A stretch of DNA of 56,603 nucleotides, taken from the NCBI GenBank assembly GCA_017410325.1, contig JAFQRA010000012.1, positions 1-56,603 of the forward strand. The letters are read 5' to 3'. Source of the DNA: Clostridia bacterium. GTDB taxonomy: Bacteria; Bacillota; Clostridia; Oscillospirales; Acutalibacteraceae. The stretch's first letter is position 1; every line of letters starts with the position of its first letter. Positions 16,727 through 25,637 of this stretch are shown piece after piece. The notes under the pieces are model-generated. The model worked only from the letters and a program-made list of their open reading frames with translations. It made no database searches and was not told where the DNA came from. The position numbers and the translations under genes are program-made.

Positions 16727-17749
16727 TTACAGTTTTCTTATGAAATATTTACAGCCGCCCTCAAAGAAATCGGGGTTTCTCATCGCATCTGTGCCGAGCA
16801 AATCCATCAGCTTGATGTGACGCGTTTCAAAGCTGCCGTCCTCGTTTAATTCGATAAGCCTGCCGCCGCGCAGGTCGTCGTGTGCGGACATATTGTAGCC
16901 CACGCACGAGTCGTAAGCCATGGTAATTCCGCAGTACTTGCCCTGGAAATCGTTCAGGTGCTCGTGTCCGCAGAATATTCCCTTGACATCGCCCCTTTGC
17001 AGGCAAGCCATAAACAGACCGGAGTTGAGCTCGCCGCAGCAAACCCATTCGCGCTTTGAGCCGATGAGATCGGTTTCCTCGGGGTTGCGGTAGAGCAGAC
17101 AGAATTCGACAATCGGCACGTGAAAATACATAATTGCGGGAATTTTTCTGCCTGCCTGCTTTTCGCGGCGGAGAGATTCGTTGTAGTACCACATTACCTG
17201 GTCGAACATGGGAGAAGCCTGACACGAGCCGTCGCCGAAGCCGTCGGGCAGAACGAAGCGCGTGTCGGGGTCGAGGCCGAAGCGCTCAACGTAGTCGGAG
17301 TTTTCTCTGTTGGAATCGAGTGCCCAGATATGATAGGCAACGCCGTCGTCCTTTGAGGAAAGCACCTCAAGGCAGTAGTTTCCTATACCGCTTATCTCCT
17401 CGGGTCCCGATTCGGAAAGACAGCCCTTTATGCTTTCGCACACCTGCTGTTCAAGCTTTAAATCTATGCCGCACTCCCTGTCGTGGTTGCCGTAAACGTG
17501 TGCCCACGGAATGTTTCTTTTAAGCACGGGTTCGAGTATTCTTTCAAGATAAGCCTTGACCTCTTCGGGGGTGTCCTTGCAAAGGCACTGGTCGCCGCCC
17601 ACAAGCACAAGGTCGGGGTTTGTGTCGGCAACGAGAGCTTCTATTCCCTGCATAAGCTTGGGGTTGCAGTCGGGCCCGGAATGAAAATCCGATATCATAA
17701 GTATTCTGAACTTACCGTCAGCGTTGAATTTAAGTACGGGCTTTGGCAT
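16727..17749 (-). CDS. Calcineurin-type metallophosphoesterase
   Basis: 340 residues with LMISDFHSGPDCN, LVLVGGDQC, HVYGNHDREC, MYFHVPIVEF and FCGHEHLNDF, the five metal-ligand blocks of the fold. No signal peptide remains when the start is set at ATG 17749, chosen because GGAGGT lies seven bases upstream; a longer frame to 17818 lacks such a site. Closest in layout to the Dcr2-like cytoplasmic phosphoesterases. Substrate unknown. It is one of three calcineurin-fold enzymes in the window. Confidence 0.88.
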   Translation of the reverse strand: MPKPVLKFNADGKFRILMISDFHSGPDCNPKLMQGIEALVADTNPDLVLVGGDQCLCKDTPEEVKAYLERILEPVLKRNIPWAHVYGNHDRECGIDLKLEQQVCESIKGCLSESGPEEISGIGNYCLEVLSSKDDGVAYHIWALDSNRENSDYVERFGLDPDTRFVLPDGFGDGSCQASPMFDQVMWYYNESLRREKQAGRKIPAIMYFHVPIVEFCLLYRNPEETDLIGSKREWVCCGELNSGLFMACLQRGDVKGIFCGHEHLNDFQGKYCGITMAYDSCVGYNMSAHDDLRGGRLIELNEDGSFETRHIKLMDLLGTDAMRNPDFFEGGCKYFIRKL

Positions 17750-17794
17750 AAGCGTACCTCCGAAATAATAAACAGTAAAGAATAAAGAAAAATA

Positions 17795-17825
17795 ATAAAT
17801 GGGTGTGGGCAAAGCCACCGTTATT
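17795..17825. repeat. Possible remnant of the interspersed element
   Basis: AATGGGTGTGGGCAAAGCCA resembles the AATGGGTGAGGGCGAAGCCC centre of copies C and D, without the TGCAAAATGC arms. Confidence 0.35.
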
Positions 17826-18042
17826 TCTTATCTATTTTTTATTCTTCGAAACATTAAGCTTATTCTACCACTTTTATATACTCTCTTCAACAAAAACGGG
17901 ACATCCGAGGATGCCCTAACATTTTCACTATAACAAATTGTTCAGCGTATTGTCAATACAATGTGGAAAACTTATGTGCAATATTACTACAATTCTGCGA
18001 ACTGCACAATTATTTGCACAAAAAGTTGTACAAAATTGCGTC

Positions 18043-18071
18043 TTGCAAAAGCGAAATTTATGTGTTATTGT
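18043..18071 (+). promoter_or_regulatory. Promoter of the candidate non-coding RNA
   Basis: TTGCAA at 18043 and TATTGT at 18066 are separated by exactly 17 bases. Expected transcript start is near 18078. Confidence 0.7.
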
Positions 18072-18077
18072 ATAGAC

Positions 18078-18535
18078 ACAGAGAGGTGATACCAATGTAC
18101 AGGTAAAAACCTGAAGGCTCAATAAACTCAGAGCTTTAAGCTGAAAATTAAATATAAATTCAAAGATTGAAACCTGAAAACGAAAATAAAACTGTTAAAG
18201 GAAAAAATCTGAACCTTCTGGAAAAAAACAAAAAACTGCAAGAACAAAAACAAACTTTTAATTCAGCTTAAAGTTAATACAACAGAGTAAAACGAGCCGC
18301 AGCTACGGCCTTCATAAAAAAACGAAAGAATCCAAAACAGCATCAAGGAAATCTTGCTTACAAGATAATACGGACTAAATGAGTGTATGAAAAAAGGATT
18401 GTAAAAACGTAAAAAGAAGGTCGGACGATACAACGAAAGAGAGGTATACAAAAAGATGTTAGATACTAAGAACGAACAGAAATAACCCTTAACCTTTGTG
18501 TAAAGAAACATTGGTTAAGGGTTATTTCAATTTTA
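18078..18535 (+). ncRNA. Candidate structured non-coding RNA (about 455 nt)
   Basis: Between a good promoter and a strong terminator lie about 400 A-rich bases with no plausible protein gene on either strand. A long-range helix is visible: CTTTAAGCTGAA (18134-18145) pairs perfectly with TTCAGCTTAAAG (18262-18273) and continues past a 2-nt bulge for five more pairs. Smaller hairpins are GCCGCAGCTACGGC and ATCTTG/CAAGAT at 18351-18366. At the 5' end AGAGGTGATACCA leads into a three-codon frame, Met-Tyr-Arg-stop (18095-18106). Just before the terminator, GAGAGG precedes a nine-codon frame (18454-18483). I cannot match it to a known RNA class; a decayed small gene is the alternative. Confidence 0.5.
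18480..18535 (+). terminator. Terminator of the candidate non-coding RNA
   Basis: AAATAACCCTTAACC (18480-18494) and GGTTAAGGGTTATTT (18513-18527) form a perfect 15-bp stem, followed by CAATTTTAG. Confidence 0.85.
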
Positions 18536-18564
18536 GGGAGAATTATTTATGAATATAAATTTAT

Positions 18565-18596
18565 AAAGCTGTCTGTACGCTTGCACAGACAGCTTT
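18565..18596. terminator. Terminator between the RNA unit and the VTT gene
   Basis: AAAGCTGTCTGT and ACAGACAGCTTT form a perfect 12-bp stem with an 8-nt loop. A T-rich run follows on the plus strand. On the minus strand it lies just after the VTT gene stop, so it probably ends that transcript too. Confidence 0.7.
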
Positions 18597-18601
18597 GGTT
18601 T

Positions 18602-19318
18602 TTATTTCTCGGTTTTGGTTTTCTTCTGCTTTATTGCCCATCTTACAATAAACACAACCGCTATAACGGGCACTATGCAGAGCACGGCCTTGAGCAGCAG
18701 CTCCATCGGAAAAAGCTCGTAAACCTTGTCGCCTACAAGGGTGAAGGCTATAACTCTGGGCGCAATGCCGAGCACGGAAATGAGCATATAGCGTATAAAG
18801 GGGAGCTTTATCGAGCCGAGGAAAAGGCTTGCAAAATCAATCGGGAAAACGGGGAGAAGGCGGATTACGAAAAGCGAGGAAAACTTGGATTTGTCCTGCA
18901 TATTCAGCAGCTTTTCGCCGCCCTTGGCCTTTTTAATCACCCTGTTTACGTATTCGCCGCCGAGTGCTCTGCCCAGCCAGTACGTAACGCATACCTCAAG
19001 CGCAATTCCGCAGATGCTGATGAAAAGCGCCGTTGACAAATCAAACGCCATGCCTACGGAAACGTAAATGAGCATTGCCGGAATTACAAAGGTGATTCCC
19101 TTGAGCACGAATATTCCCATACCTGCCAGTATTGCCGCCGCTTCACCGGGTGCGGCATCGACGATTTTGCGTACGTCAATGTTTACAAGACTGTCATAAT
19201 TTATCAGCACAACCGTGAAAAGCACGGCGAGCACACCGAGCCTTAACACAAGCGGCAGAACTTCTTTTTTTACAAAATTTTTATCCAACTTTTTTACATC
19301 CTCAAACTGTATTCTCAA
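18602..19318 (-). CDS. VTT/DedA (TVP38/TMEM64) family membrane protein
   Basis: 238 residues with about six hydrophobic segments. The family features are the early FVIPAMLIYVSVGMAF region, a mid-protein RLLPVFPIDFASLFLGSIKL in place of the PGTPKD motif, and a C-terminal TM followed by a Lys-rich tail (KQKKTKTEK). Proteins of this family are implicated in lipid transbilayer movement and envelope integrity. It lies 15 bases after the Ca2+-ATPase gene on the same strand, probably in one operon. A second VTT domain in this window is the fusion at 4607-6160. Confidence 0.88.
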   Translation of the reverse strand: MRIQFEDVKKLDKNFVKKEVLPLVLRLGVLAVLFTVVLINYDSLVNIDVRKIVDAAPGEAAAILAGMGIFVLKGITFVIPAMLIYVSVGMAFDLSTALFISICGIALEVCVTYWLGRALGGEYVNRVIKKAKGGEKLLNMQDKSKFSSLFVIRLLPVFPIDFASLFLGSIKLPFIRYMLISVLGIAPRVIAFTLVGDKVYELFPMELLLKAVLCIVPVIAVVFIVRWAIKQKKTKTEK

Positions 19319-19333
19319 GCAAAGATTATAATA

Positions 19334-21865
19334 TTATTTTCCTCTATTTGTCAACAGTTTTGATGCTTCTACCGAAACCGTTATAAACAGGCTGAGTGCC
19401 GCCACCGTAAGCCATTGTACGGCGGTGAGAGGTACGGTGCCAAAAATACTGCACAGCGGTGCAATTGTGGCAACAGCAACCTGTAACGCAAGGCAGACAA
19501 GTAACGCAACGTTCATTTTACCGTTGCCGAAAGGACCGATTTTAAAAAGCGACTGTTCGCTGCGTGAATTGAGTGCGTGCAGCAGCTCGGTTATGCTCAG
19601 CGTACAAAAGCAGACCGTGCGTGCAGCTTCAAGCCCCCAGAGAAGGTTTGCAGCAACAAAGCCGAGCAGGGCAGGCGCACCCACGAGCATACCCTCAATT
19701 GCAATGTCAAACCAACCGCCCCGTGTGAAAAGTCCTTTTTTCGGGTCAACGGGCGGACGCTTCATTATGTCGGGCTCTTGTTTTTCTGTACCCAGTGCCA
19801 TACCGGGCAGGGAGTCGGTGACAAGATTTGTCCACAGCAATTGAATAGGCAGCATCGGCGCAGGCAGACGCATAATTCCGGCAAAAAGTATCAGCATAAT
19901 TTCGCCTATGTTACTGCTTATCATAAAGCGGATAACTTTTTTAATGTTGTCGTAAATTCCCCTGCCCTCACGCACGGCGCGTACTATCGTGGCAAAATTA
20001 TCGTCGGCAAGGATTATGTCGGCTGCGCCCTTTGCAACCTGTGTGCCGCTTTTGCCCATAGCACAGCCGATGTCTGCCGCTTTGAGTGCAGGCGCATCGT
20101 TTACGCCGTCACCCGTCATTGCGGTAATTTCACCGTTTGCCTGCAGGGCACGCACGATTTTCACCTTGTGCTCTGGGCTGACACGGGCAAAAACGCGGAT
20201 GATTTTCACCTTTTCCTTCAGCTCGTTTTCGCTAAGACTTTCAAGCTGACTGCCTGTCAAAACGGCTGAATTATCCTCGGTAAGCCCCAGCTTTTTTGCG
20301 ATTGCGAGAGCGGTTTGGGGGTTGTCGCCCGTTATCATAACGGGTGTGATTCCCGCCTGACGGCACTCCCTTATTGCCTGCACCGCTTCCTTTCTTTCGG
20401 GGTCTTCAATGCCGATAAGCCCGAGAAAGGTCAGACCGGAGCGGTCTGCTTTTTCCGTTCCGTTTATCTCTTTCATCGCCACGGCAAGCACGCGTAAGCC
20501 CTCCTGCGCCATAAGGTCGTTGTAATAAACGGCGTTGCCCGTGCCCGTGCAAAGGGGAAGCACTCTTTCGGGTGCGCCCTTGGTGATGAAATATTTTTTT
20601 GCGCTGTTTTTTACCGTAACGCTCATCATTTTGTCGGTTGAGTTGAACGGGATTTCGTGCAGTCTTTCTCCGATTTTTTCAGCGGAGTATTTTTTTGCAG
20701 CGGCAACTATTGCCTTTTCCGTCGGCTCGCCCGAAGAGGCTGTTGCGTTACAGCACAGTGCGGCAAAGCCCAGAATTTCTTTTGCCTTTTCATCGTAAAA
20801 ATCCGTTTCGCCGCTTTGCGAATAAAGGCGGCACACGGTCATTTTGTTTTGCGTGAGGGTGCCCGTTTTGTCCGAGCATATATAGGTGGCACTGCCCAAC
20901 GCTTCAACCGCCGTGAGCTTTCGCACTATGGCCTTTGCCTTTGCCATTCTGCCAAGCCCGGAGCTCAAAACAATCGTGACAACCGCAGGCAGACCCTCGG
21001 GAATTGCGGCAACGGCAAGGCTGATTGCCAGCATAAAGCTTGCAAGCAGGCCGTCGTGCCTGAGCATACCCATTGCAAAAACAAGCAGGCATATTGCAAC
21101 TGCGCCTATTCCCAGCACGCGGCTTATTTTTTCAAGGCGGAGCTGTAACGGAGTACGGGGTGATTTTTCCCTGCCGAGCATATCCGCAATTTTACCTATC
21201 TGTGTGTCCATACCCGTTGCGGTAACGATTGCCTTTCCGTGCCCCGTGAGCACGGTAGTAGAAGCGAAAACGCAGTTTTTTCTTTCGGCAACGGGCGTAT
21301 CTTTTGCCAATTTTATAAAAGCGTTTTTGGCGGAGGGAAGCGCTTCTCCCGTCAGTGCACTTTCGTCACAGCTTATTTCAACACTCTCAATAAGCCGTGC
21401 GTCTGCGGCAACTCTGTCACCTGCCGAGAGCACTGTTATATCGCCCGCAACAACCTCGGCTGCGGGAATTTTAATCTGCTTTCCGCCTCGGATAACCGTT
21501 GCATCAGGCGCGGAAAGCTCCTTTAATTTTTCAATGGCGTGCTCCGCCTTTGCCTCCTGAATAACTCCCACTATTGCGTTGAGAAGAACTATTCCGACTA
21601 TGATTATCGGGTCTATGTAGCTGCCGTTTTCCTCGGCGTAAGCCGTAAAAAAAGAAATAACGGCGGCAATAATCAGCGTTATTACCATCGGGTCGCTGAG
21701 CTGTGCGAGGAATTTTAAAATTACATTTCCGTTTTTCTTTTCCCTGAGCCTGTTTTCGCCGTTTTCCTCAAGCCGTTTTGCCGCCTGCGAGCGTGTAAGA
21801 CCACGGGCTGTATCAACGCCGAGTGCACGGGCAGTCTGTGATATATCCGCACAATAAAAATCCAT
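19334..21865 (-). CDS. P-type calcium-transporting ATPase (P2 type)
   Basis: 843 residues. An N-terminal cation ATPase domain (ARALGVDTARGLTRSQAAKR) is followed by the TM bundle. Catalytic motifs are TGEALP in the actuator domain, AIPEGLPAVV in TM4, the phosphorylated CSDKTGTLTQNK (D332), KGAPERVLPLC for nucleotide binding, MITGDNPQTA and MTGDGVNDAPALK. TM6 reads LWTNLVTDSLPGMALG, the Ca2+-pump pattern (NxxTD). It exports Ca2+, or possibly Mn2+, at the cost of ATP. Start ATG 21865 behind GAAGGAG. It is followed by a VTT gene. Complete and intact. Confidence 0.95.
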   Translation of the reverse strand: MDFYCADISQTARALGVDTARGLTRSQAAKRLEENGENRLREKKNGNVILKFLAQLSDPMVITLIIAAVISFFTAYAEENGSYIDPIIIVGIVLLNAIVGVIQEAKAEHAIEKLKELSAPDATVIRGGKQIKIPAAEVVAGDITVLSAGDRVAADARLIESVEISCDESALTGEALPSAKNAFIKLAKDTPVAERKNCVFASTTVLTGHGKAIVTATGMDTQIGKIADMLGREKSPRTPLQLRLEKISRVLGIGAVAICLLVFAMGMLRHDGLLASFMLAISLAVAAIPEGLPAVVTIVLSSGLGRMAKAKAIVRKLTAVEALGSATYICSDKTGTLTQNKMTVCRLYSQSGETDFYDEKAKEILGFAALCCNATASSGEPTEKAIVAAAKKYSAEKIGERLHEIPFNSTDKMMSVTVKNSAKKYFITKGAPERVLPLCTGTGNAVYYNDLMAQEGLRVLAVAMKEINGTEKADRSGLTFLGLIGIEDPERKEAVQAIRECRQAGITPVMITGDNPQTALAIAKKLGLTEDNSAVLTGSQLESLSENELKEKVKIIRVFARVSPEHKVKIVRALQANGEITAMTGDGVNDAPALKAADIGCAMGKSGTQVAKGAADIILADDNFATIVRAVREGRGIYDNIKKVIRFMISSNIGEIMLILFAGIMRLPAPMLPIQLLWTNLVTDSLPGMALGTEKQEPDIMKRPPVDPKKGLFTRGGWFDIAIEGMLVGAPALLGFVAANLLWGLEAARTVCFCTLSITELLHALNSRSEQSLFKIGPFGNGKMNVALLVCLALQVAVATIAPLCSIFGTVPLTAVQWLTVAALSLFITVSVEASKLLTNRGK

Positions 21866-21949
21866 ATTTTTTCTCCTTCAACTTTTACTGGTTAAGTATA
21901 TGAAGAAGAGAAAGAATTTATGGCTGAACGGAAATTAATGAATAATTAT

Positions 21950-22008
21950 AATGGGTGAGGGCGAAGCCCTCCCACAATTTTGCGTTTTGCATTTTGCACT
22001 TTGCACTA
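21950..22008. repeat. Interspersed palindromic element, copy C (partial)
   Basis: AATGGGTGAGGGCGAAGCCC, then TCCCACAATTTTGCG and TTTTGCA units. This is the left half in reverse orientation relative to copy D. It lies between the ATPase promoter region and the terminator of the BspA-like gene. Confidence 0.8.
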
Positions 22009-22043
22009 AAAAACAGCTTACCCGAAATCGGATAAGCTGTTAA
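22006..22043 (-). terminator. Terminator of the MFS/BspA-like operon
   Basis: AACAGCTTA (22012-22020) and TAAGCTGTT (22033-22041) form the stem. On the minus strand a TTTTTTAG tract follows. It lies directly after the stop of the LRR gene. Confidence 0.8.
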
Positions 22044-22046
22044 AGT

Positions 22047-23273
22047 TTATTTCGCTTCTCTTTGTGCCGAATAGTTTACGTCAAGGGATTTTTTGAACAG
22101 CATATAGTCGTAAGAGGGCCTCCAGCTGTTGCCCCTTTCAACGCTTGCCTTGAAGTCATCCTCGCTTCGCGCAACGTTGATTACCGTAACGCCCTTAAGC
22201 TCGCCGCCGTCCTTGTAGCAGGTGTCCCAGAATGCGTGGTGGCCGATATAGGTTACGCTTTCGGGGATGTAAACGTAGGTCATAGCCTGGTTGTAGCTGA
22301 AGCAGTCTGAGCCGATGTATTCAAGCCCCTCGGGCAGGGAAAGGTAAACCTCGCCGAGTGCCTCCTCGCCCGTGAAATGCGTGTCGGTGTTTTCACCCTT
22401 GTAGGTGTAAATTCCGTTGAGCCTCGGAATTTCAAAGAAGCCGAGTGTTTCAATGGTCTTTATGCCTTCGGGCAGGTAAACGTCGGTCATATTCGCATAG
22501 TTGAAGGCAAGCTGGCCGATTGTTTCAACGCTTGAGGGCACAACGTAGGTGAGCACGTCTTTTTTGTACTGCTCAAAGTTTTCCGCATCCTCTGCCGGCT
22601 CCGTTCTGTAGCCGTTTGCGTCATATTCGGCGTGGCCGTATTTTTCGGCACGGTAGGTGTCGTGGTCACACGGCACGCAGATGAGTGTTTTCATATCCTT
22701 GCTGTAGAGTACACCGTCAATGTCGCAGTAGTTGGGGTTATTTTCGTCAACCTCAATTCTCTGCAGCGCCCAGCAGGAATAAAACGCCTTCGGGTCAACG
22801 TTTGTGACCCCTGCACCGATATTGATTACCCGGATTTTTTCGTCACAGTTGAGTGCGTAGGCACGAACAGAGGTTACCTTTTTGCTCTCGTCCTTATCAA
22901 CGTTGAAATTCGTGTTGACATCGGGGTTTTCCTTATCGTAGGAAAGTGTTGAAACATAGTCGATGTCAAGCTCGGTCATATAGCCCGTGTTGCTGTACTT
23001 TGAAAGCTCGTAGGTTACCTCGGTGCCGTCGGTGATTTCCTTGTATTCAAAGGTGTCCTTCTGTACGGTGCGTACGCTGAAATACATCGAAAGCGAAATG
23101 GCAACAATGATAACAAGTGCAAAAACTATTTTCTTGAACGTGTAATATTTGTAGGGCTTATTGATGTGCGGTGCGGCAAGACCCTCTACCCTGTAGGTCC
23201 ATATTTCGTCTTCGGGTATGTCGAGGTGCGCTTCAATGTTCTGATTGTTTATCTTTATTTCTTTTTTGCTCAT
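22047..23273 (-). CDS. Membrane-anchored BspA-like leucine-rich repeat protein
   Basis: 408 residues. A cytoplasmic N-terminus of about 45 residues precedes one TM segment (KIVFALVIIVAISLSMYFSV). The rest is extracellular, with LRR_5/BspA-type repeats: VINIGAGVTNVDPKAFYSC, LQRIEVDENNPNYCDIDG, VLYSKDMKTLICVP, YVVPSSVETIGQLAF, VYLPEGIKTIETLGF and VYIPESVTYIGHHAF. This is a type II surface protein; such repeats mediate binding to host or partner proteins in other bacteria. It starts 15 bases after the MFS gene, behind a strong AAGGAGGTG, which ties it to that transporter in one operon. Confidence 0.88.
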   Translation of the reverse strand: MSKKEIKINNQNIEAHLDIPEDEIWTYRVEGLAAPHINKPYKYYTFKKIVFALVIIVAISLSMYFSVRTVQKDTFEYKEITDGTEVTYELSKYSNTGYMTELDIDYVSTLSYDKENPDVNTNFNVDKDESKKVTSVRAYALNCDEKIRVINIGAGVTNVDPKAFYSCWALQRIEVDENNPNYCDIDGVLYSKDMKTLICVPCDHDTYRAEKYGHAEYDANGYRTEPAEDAENFEQYKKDVLTYVVPSSVETIGQLAFNYANMTDVYLPEGIKTIETLGFFEIPRLNGIYTYKGENTDTHFTGEEALGEVYLSLPEGLEYIGSDCFSYNQAMTYVYIPESVTYIGHHAFWDTCYKDGGELKGVTVINVARSEDDFKASVERGNSWRPSYDYMLFKKSLDVNYSAQREAK

Positions 23274-23288
23274 TGTATCCGCACCTCC

Positions 23289-25046
23289 TTAACCCAGATA
23301 GCCGCCGGAAACGGTTTCGCCCGCTTCTTTGGCCTTCTTTTCGGTTACCTGAGCACGGCGCTTGAGAACTTCCATAACCATATTCTGCTTTTTGCTGTCG
23401 TAATCCCAGAACAGGTAGGGCAGGGTCATAAGCGTAAAGCCTATAACGTCAACAATAATCGGAATGACTATAATGCTTCTTCTCGATGCGTCAATGAACA
23501 GTACGTCCCAGTTTGAGTTGAAGCCGTAGGCAAGAAGCATAAGCGGAATAAGCAGGCCGACAAAGGAAACAATCGGGCCCGTAAACCAGCCGAAAACGCC
23601 TGCAAAGCTTTCAAGGCGTTCACCCGACAGATACATCTGATAGTCGCCTATACGCACGTCCATATCGTGGCCTGCCGTTGTGGGAACGGTCTTTGTCATT
23701 TCCATAAAGAACATAACAACAATACAGATTGTACCGCAAAGGGTGAGGTTGTCGCCGCAGAACCACATTGCCGCCGCAATGATTGCATAGCCTACGGCAC
23801 GGGTAAGCTGGTAGAATATCATAATCTGCTTGTAGGAGAAGCGCTTGAGGAAATAGGGTGACAGGAAATCGGGCGGAGTGCCTGCAAAGGAAATAAGTAT
23901 TGTGATAAGGCTGTAGGGCAGACCGCTTAAACGGAAGGTGTAGAAATAGATAATCGTGACAAACGGCAGCATACCGTTGCCAAGCGAATCTATAAGCGCA
24001 ACAACGTTCTTGATAAGCAGATACTTGTTTTTGAGTACGCCGAACATACCGTCCCAGAACTTAATCTGCACCTTTTTCTCAACGGGCGGTTGGGGAATAC
24101 GCTCTTTGATTTTGCCTGCAAACGCCATTGTAAAGCCTGCAAGCACGGTAAAGGTTATCGGGATAACGTAGCGGTAAACGTTGATATCTGCCCACTCGTA
24201 GCGCAGTGCGCCGATAACGGCGGGAATGATTATGCCGACAATCGTGTGGAAGAAGTGGGAAATTTTTACAGGGTAGCTGCGAACATAAATTCTTTCCTGC
24301 AGGTTGGGGCTGATGCTCTTTGTGCAGGTTTCCATATTGTTTGCAAAGCCGAAAACGTTATAGGTTGCAAACATAAGGTTGGCAACCCACACACGGGTTG
24401 CAACGTCGGGAATCTCGTAAACGGGTGCCCAACCGATAACGAAAACCATTATGCACTTGGGAATAACGTCGCAGTAAAGCGAATACTTGTAGCGGCCGTA
24501 TTTGGGCAGCAGCTTTTTGCGCCAGAATATGTTTCGTGCGCCGACCCAGCCCGTGTAGAGGAAATGCGTGCCGAAGGTTTTGAAGCATGCCGTTGCGTTC
24601 ATACCCTCAAGACCGTTGAGGTATGTAATAAATGAGCTGGTCTGGTCGAAAAGCCGTGAGTAGTCGAAAAGAATTGTGGATATGCCGAAAAGCGCCATCA
24701 GCCCGTAAACGAGATAGAACTTCCTTTCGGTCTTTTTCGGCAGAAAGCCGAGGTTGTCACACACAAACCACCACATCAGCGCCGAAATATAGCCAAGCGG
24801 CATATTCAGTATGCTGATAACTGAGAAGGTGAGGTAGGGCAGCTTGTAGTGGTGCATAATCAGGTAACAGGCAGAAGCAAAGCCTATGTACTCGAGCACC
24901 TTGGAGCCTGCGTAGTTACTGCCTACGGCGAAAACAACGTCCTTATATTCTTTGTACGGAACGTATTTGCCGGGGGCAGGAGTGTCCCAATGGTCCTTGA
25001 TTTCGGTGAAAAGCGCTTTCACCTTGCCAAGGTCTGGTTTGGCCAT
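23289..25046 (-). CDS. MFS transporter of the GPH (sugar:cation symporter)-like type
   Basis: About 585 residues with 11-13 TM segments, larger than most MFS proteins because of loops around residues 130-190. Segments such as ILISFAGTPPDFLSPYFLKR, and a matching positively charged loop, fit the MFS_2/GPH group that includes melibiose and xyloside permeases. The solute cannot be read. It may import an oligosaccharide released by the nearby glycosidases, which is inference from context. The start was set at ATG 25046 (MAKPDL) with AAGGAGG eight bases upstream; the frame begins six codons earlier. It is followed by the BspA-like protein gene. Confidence 0.8.
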   Translation of the reverse strand: MAKPDLGKVKALFTEIKDHWDTPAPGKYVPYKEYKDVVFAVGSNYAGSKVLEYIGFASACYLIMHHYKLPYLTFSVISILNMPLGYISALMWWFVCDNLGFLPKKTERKFYLVYGLMALFGISTILFDYSRLFDQTSSFITYLNGLEGMNATACFKTFGTHFLYTGWVGARNIFWRKKLLPKYGRYKYSLYCDVIPKCIMVFVIGWAPVYEIPDVATRVWVANLMFATYNVFGFANNMETCTKSISPNLQERIYVRSYPVKISHFFHTIVGIIIPAVIGALRYEWADINVYRYVIPITFTVLAGFTMAFAGKIKERIPQPPVEKKVQIKFWDGMFGVLKNKYLLIKNVVALIDSLGNGMLPFVTIIYFYTFRLSGLPYSLITILISFAGTPPDFLSPYFLKRFSYKQIMIFYQLTRAVGYAIIAAAMWFCGDNLTLCGTICIVVMFFMEMTKTVPTTAGHDMDVRIGDYQMYLSGERLESFAGVFGWFTGPIVSFVGLLIPLMLLAYGFNSNWDVLFIDASRRSIIVIPIIVDVIGFTLMTLPYLFWDYDSKKQNMVMEVLKRRAQVTEKKAKEAGETVSGGYLG

Positions 25047-25132
25047 TTGTGTTCCTCCTTGCAAAATTTTATGCCATACATTTTACCATATTTTTTGAAC
25101 TGTGTAAAGTAAGTTTTGTGTAAATATACAAA

Positions 25133-25161
25133 TTGCATTTTATACCCTGATATGTTATTAT
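25133..25161 (+). promoter_or_regulatory. Promoter of rsfS-leuS
   Basis: TTGCAT at 25133 and TATTAT at 25156, spacing 17, about 90 bases upstream of the rsfS start. Confidence 0.65.
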
Positions 25162-25249
25162 ATATATCTGTAATTTAGGAATTATTTTCTATAACTGTGT
25201 TTATTTGCCTTGTTTTGGGGCAGATTTTCTGTAGAAGGAGGGTGCAAAA

Positions 25250-25603
25250 TTGACACCGAAGGAGCTTTATGAGAGCATAGTAAAAGTTCTTGACGACAAG
25301 AAGGCGGAGGAAATTGCCGTGCTTGACACGACTGACCTCACCGTTGTCAGCGAATATTTTGTAATCGCTACGGGTAATTCAAGCACACACGTCAAATCCC
25401 TTGCGGACGACGTTGAATACGAGCTGCAGCAGCTCGGCATTGAGCCCGAACACATCGAGGGCAGGGCTACGGGCTGGATTCTTCTGGACTACGGCTCGGT
25501 GCTTTTACACGTTTTCACACGCGACAACAGAGATTACTACAACCTTGAGCATCTGTGGGCAGATGCAAAGCAGGTCGATATTTCCGGCCTTGTAACAGAA
25601 TAA
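25250..25603 (+). CDS. rsfS: Ribosomal silencing factor RsfS
   Basis: 117 residues, typical of RsfS/YbeB/iojap. Seen: AEEIAVLDTTDLTVVSEYFVIATG, STHVKSLADDVE, EGRATGWILLDYGSVLLHVFT and REYY-like RDYYNLEHLWADA. It binds ribosomal protein L14 and blocks subunit joining in starvation. It uses a TTG start at 25250 behind GAAGGAGGG; no ATG or GTG fits the conserved N-terminus. leuS follows 34 bases later, an order seen in other Clostridia. The usual nadD and HD-domain genes are absent upstream. Confidence 0.95.
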   Translation: MTPKELYESIVKVLDDKKAEEIAVLDTTDLTVVSEYFVIATGNSSTHVKSLADDVEYELQQLGIEPEHIEGRATGWILLDYGSVLLHVFTRDNRDYYNLEHLWADAKQVDISGLVTE

Positions 25604-25637
25604 TTAATTGCTTTTAAGCATAAAGGACTGATAAATT

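Noticed and set aside
18078-18535. tmRNA, RNase P RNA, SRP RNA or 6S RNA as identity of the candidate RNA
   Set aside because: No tRNA-like end, no tag frame, no GAGGAAAGTC-type RNase P core, no SRP Alu or GNAR loop, and no long 6S-type rod with a central bubble.
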